A program made the position numbers and the translations under genes. Shown in pieces: positions 60,949-64,000 of a stretch of DNA of 64,000 nucleotides; the stretch's first letter is position 1; every line of letters starts with the position of its first letter. Source of the DNA: Eonycteris spelaea (lineage: Eukaryota > Chordata > Mammalia > Chiroptera > Pteropodidae); assembly GCA_003508835.1 (NCBI GenBank), contig PUFA01000548.1, forward strand, positions 1 through 64,000, read 5' to 3'. Below the pieces are notes generated by a model, which saw nothing but the letters and a program-made list of their open reading frames with translations, did no database searches and had not been told where the DNA came from.

Positions 60949-61489
60949 GCACTTGGCAATCAATATACCTGGCCAGCTTGACTGTGCAGACCACTCTAAT
61001 AGGGCCAGTAGGAAGCCCTGGCTTGAAAAAGATCAGCCTATCTCACCCAACCTGCGGATTGTCTGGGGTATTTGTTGCTAGTTGGCTGCCACACCCTGCA
61101 CCAATTCAAGACCAAACATTTCCAGCTGGTCTCCAGCTATGAGCATGCATTTTCGAGATAGTTTCAGTCAGATCACAGTTGGCAACACAAACTTGGGCAG
61201 ATTTTGGGGATTCTGTGGGCCAGTCCCAGAGAGTAGTTCTCTTGCTGTGATCTGGTACTTGTGTGAAAATGCATGAAAGGTTATCAAAGTCTCAGCAAGA
61301 CTGCATTGATATAACTGCCATTATCTCCCTGAGACCCTGTCTCATTCTACCCATAAATTTCCTCAGGTGGTTCATGACAGTGAACCTCCACAGACCTGCC
61401 CCTCCTTCCAGGTCCCCAAGCAACACAGGCAAACAAAACTTTGGTTAGCATGGCTGTTAATACACAGAAATCAGTTTTTAGGCAAACCT

Positions 61490-61980
61490 TTGCTTCCTGC
61501 AAAGAGTTGCAATATTGTGTCCGGAGAGCACAGGGTTCTGTGCGACCACCCCAAGATGGCAAACTGGTCTCACTGTGATCTGTGACTACAGCAGAATGCC
61601 CAGGCACAGAAGTTGCAGAAAAAACTGAGGTTGTTGGCCTGATGGCCCCTTTGTCTCCTTGATATCCCACTTCACCCAAGCTACAAAGTGCCTGCAGCTC
61701 ATTGATAGGCAGCCTCCTGTGCCCTTCTTGGTTCTGGGGTTACACAGTCTGCTCAGGCAACAGGCCTTAGCTAGCGCAGTGAGTGCACGTCAGGGAAAAT
61801 AGTTGTGGGCAGACCATTGCTGCTTGTACAAGCTGCAATATCTCTTGAGAGGATCACAGGGATCTGTATTGGCCTGGTGGCTCTTGACTCCCTAAGCTTC
61901 TTCCCCATCCAATACACAAAGTGCCTGCCACACATTGATAGTCAGCTGCCCCTGCCTTGGGGTGGCTCATTCAGGCCCAA
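61490..61980 (+). repeat. imperfect tandem duplication in the A8 5' UTR
   Basis: 'gttgcaatattgtgtccgga' at 61507 matches 'gctgcaatatctcttgagag' at 61832. 'ggcctgatggcccctttgtc' at about 61638 matches 'ggcctggtggctcttgactc' at about 61871. 'aaagtgcctgcagctcattg' at 61685 matches 'aaagtgcctgccacacattg' at 61918. Spacing is 233 bp for the last two pairs and 325 bp for the first, so the second unit lacks about 92 bp. Confidence 0.75.
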
Positions 61981-62839
61981 GGTGGGCAGCAGATGACCTT
62001 GTTAAGAGTGGAAACTTATACAGGGAGCCACAGAGACTGTGCTGGTAGGTAAACTGATACTGCACTGGCAGGAGAAACTTACTCTATAGACCCGGGAGAC
62101 TCCTGGGGTCCCTGAAACACCCAACACTCATATCACCCAGAGGTTCTCCCAGTTCCAGAGACTCAAGAGCAACTCCGGCAGGGTTGAACCTGGAGGACCA
62201 CTGGTCCCTCTGCTAAACTGCTTTAGGTAAGGTATGGGGATAACTAGATTGCTGCTTACAGTGTTGTCTCTTCCCCTTACCTATAGATCCAGCATAGGCA
62301 ACAACCATGTGTGAATTGCTTTGTAGGTCCCACCAGGTAGCCCTGAGCAATCAAAGGCAGTAATTGACTTTGGCCTACTGGGAAGCTCCTCCCAAGGGGC
62401 CACAAAAACAATACATCTGGAGGCTGGCACAAGACCACAAGAGAGCAACTCCTGACTACCCCTAGTAGTGGTACACACAAAGAGTGGTTGCAACAAGAAC
62501 ACAAGCCTGCCAGGGAAAATCCCACTCAGTAGGGTCATCCCCCACACATCAACTCTTACCTTGTGGGTATAGATAATTTTCAAAATTGGTCAGCATGAGT
62601 GTTAATCCCATCCACTGATACACTAACAATACATTCTTGATGACAACAGAAGTTCACAAAAAGCACACAAAGATCACGTCCAGAGTCCCTGGCAGAGGAG
62701 ATCAGAGAGACTGTGCCACTGGGCCACACAGGACACCTTCCACATTAGGTCACCTGGCCAAGGCTGAGAGACAAAATAAATATTCAGGACACACAGAAAT
62801 TACCACAGAGAGATAATAAACATAAAAAAGAACACAGAA

Positions 62840-63525
62840 ACTATAAAAAAGAACCAGAGAGAAATGACAAATATAATAACTGAAATTAAGAATACAGTAG
62901 AAAGATTCAAGAGTAGACTGGATGAAGCAGAATACTGAATTCACGAACTGAAAGACAAGGTAGCAAGATACACCCAATGAGAACAATACAAAGAAAAAAA
63001 TAAAAAAAAAATAAATCAGGATAGTTTAAGAGACTTTTGGGACAACCTGAAGGAGAAGAGAGAGAGAGCAAGGAATTGAAAATCTATTTGAAGAGATAGT
63101 GACAGAAAACTTTCCTAACCTGGTAAAGGAATTCGACTTACAAGTTCAGGAATCACATAAAGTCCCAAAGGAGAGGAATTCAAACAGACTCACACCAAGA
63201 CACATCATCATTAAAATGCCAAAGGTCAAAGACAAAGAGAGAATCTTACAAGCAGCAAGAGAAAGGCAGCTAGTTACTTACAAGGGTACCCCCATAAGAC
63301 TGTTTGCCGATTTTTCAATGGAAACTTTGCAGGCCAGAAGGGACTGAGAAAAAATAGTCAAAGTTATGAAAAACAAGAACCTACAACCACACATACTCTA
63401 TTCAGCAAGGCTTTCAATTAAAATGGAAGGAGAGATAAAGATATTCTCCAACAGGAAAAAGCTTAAGAAAATCATCACCAGCAAACCAGTGTAACAAGAA
63501 ATGTTAAAGGGACTTCTGTAAATAG
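62840..63525 (+). pseudogene. L1 ORF1 of copy A8
   Basis: The coiled-coil region (about 62840-63000) is broken. An 82-codon frame at 63099-63347 covers the RNA-binding domain, with 'MTENFPNLVKEFDLQVQESH', 'TPRHIIIKMPKVKDKERILQ', 'TYKGTPIRLFADFSMETLQA' and a stop after 'RRD' where family members continue with Trp. The C-terminal domain follows in the same order to about 63525. Confidence 0.88.
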
Positions 63526-63571
63526 AGAAGGGGTAAAAAAGAAAATAAAAATAACAAATATTAATAATAAA

Positions 63572-64000
63572 ATGGCAGTAAACTATGTATCTATCAGTAA
63601 TCACTTTAAATGTAAATGGATTAAATGTTCCAATCAAAAGACAGGGTAGCTGAATGGATAAGAAAACAAGACACATGCATATGTTGTCTACGAGAGACCC
63701 AATTCAGATCAAATGACACTCACAGACTCAAAGTAAAAGGATAGAAAAAGTTATATCACACAAATGGAAATGAAAGAAAAGCTGGGGTAGGAATACTTAT
63801 ATCAGATACAATACATTTTAAAACAAAGGCTATAATAAGAAACAAAGAAAGGCATTACATAATGATAAAGGGGTCAATATATCAAGAGGACATAACCCTA
63901 GTAAACGTGTACACACTCCACAAAGAAACACCTATGTAATAAAGCAATAATTGACTGGCATAACGGGAGAGATCAACAGTAATACACTCATATAAAGAAC
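63572..64000 (+). pseudogene. L1 ORF2 endonuclease region of copy A8, cut by the window end
   Basis: The start codon at 63572 has the usual L1 context 'aaaatggcagtaaac'. The endonuclease is recognisable by 'TLNVNGLN' (about 63606), 'RETQF', 'AGVGILISDTI' (about 63782) and 'IYQEDITLVNVYT' (about 63870-63920), spread over several frames. Frameshifts near 63590 and 63645 make it non-functional. Confidence 0.85.

Larger units (their letters stand above)
60366..64000 (+). mobile_element. LINE-1 family A with long 5' UTR, runs off the window (copy A8)
   Basis: It starts near 60366 ('gggggagatggtggactagg' at 60379), has a ~2.4-kb 5' UTR to about 62840, ORF1 about 62840-63525 and ORF2 from 63572 to the window end. 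The deletion seen in the other family A copies is not reached. The 5' UTR includes an 18-bp C run and an imperfect duplication. ORF1 has a stop at 63345-63347, and ORF2 shows two frameshifts within its first ~100 bp. It could be full length beyond the window but is not active. Confidence 0.88.

Noticed and set aside
60786..61679. 118- and 110-codon frames on opposite strands
   Set aside because: Both fall in the A8 5' UTR, overlap on opposite strands and include translation of the C18 run.

Overview
This window looks like gene-free, AT-rich intergenic DNA from a placental mammal. I see no open reading frame that reads as a host exon, no tRNA or rRNA, no CRISPR array and no bacterial-style gene. 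The longest open frames fall inside decayed transposons or microsatellites. Ancient mammalian repeats are present (MIR, L2, MER20, MER5A-like, MER2/Tigger, an MLT1-type MaLR LTR). The bulk is LINE-1 whose 3' ends resemble laurasiatherian, especially bat, L1 lineages. A bat host is my inference from memory of such sequences, not shown here. No young tRNA-derived SINE was seen, and every L1 copy carries stops, frameshifts or deletions.

Two main L1 families are present. Family A has a 5' end resembling 'tcaagatggcgaagtaggt' and a 3' UTR mentioning '(t)gacaccatacat'; copies are A0 (1-320, +), A1 (2785-5035, +), A2 (6162-9417, -), A3 (12565-15490, -), A4 (18007-21336, -), A5 (30113-32285, +), A6 (40925-42767 plus 49048-50715, -), A7 (53926-56400, -) and A8 (60366 to the window end, +). 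Family B has a 3' end '..ccccaataaa' and a 5' end near 'atgtccccagatctctc'; copies are B1 (27222-27445, -), B2 (28540-29212, 5'-inverted), B3 (34262-36302, +) and B4 (42768-49047, -, full length and nested inside A6). Older L1 pieces fill much of the remainder.

The most interesting feature is that seven family A copies have 5' UTR, ORF1 and the true 3' end but lack most of ORF2, including the whole reverse transcriptase. Four of them (A2, A3, A4, A6) share one breakpoint and two others (A1, A7) appear to share a second. Shared breakpoints mean the deletion arose in a source element and was then copied, so these look like half-L1 (HAL1-like) non-autonomous lineages carrying essentially only ORF1.

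Layout: 1-5 kb, A0, an older antisense L1 and A1; 5-6 kb, no recognised feature; 6-9.4 kb, A2; 9.4-12.5 kb, little; 12.5-18 kb, A3 and an older L1 5' region with about four ~196-bp tandem monomers; 18-21.3 kb, A4 with target-site duplication; 21.5-25.2 kb, MER20, MER5A-like, L1M and an MLT1 LTR; 27-34 kb, B1, an old L1 interrupted by twin-primed B2, A5, and another old RT-less L1; 34-38 kb, B3 and a GC-rich endogenous-retrovirus-like remnant; 40-50.7 kb, a stack of A6, a hAT element and B4; 51-60 kb, MER2, L2, MIR, A7 and unique DNA; 60.4-64 kb, A8 with a very long 5' UTR. Boundaries of decayed repeats are by eye and usually good to about 10-30 bp.
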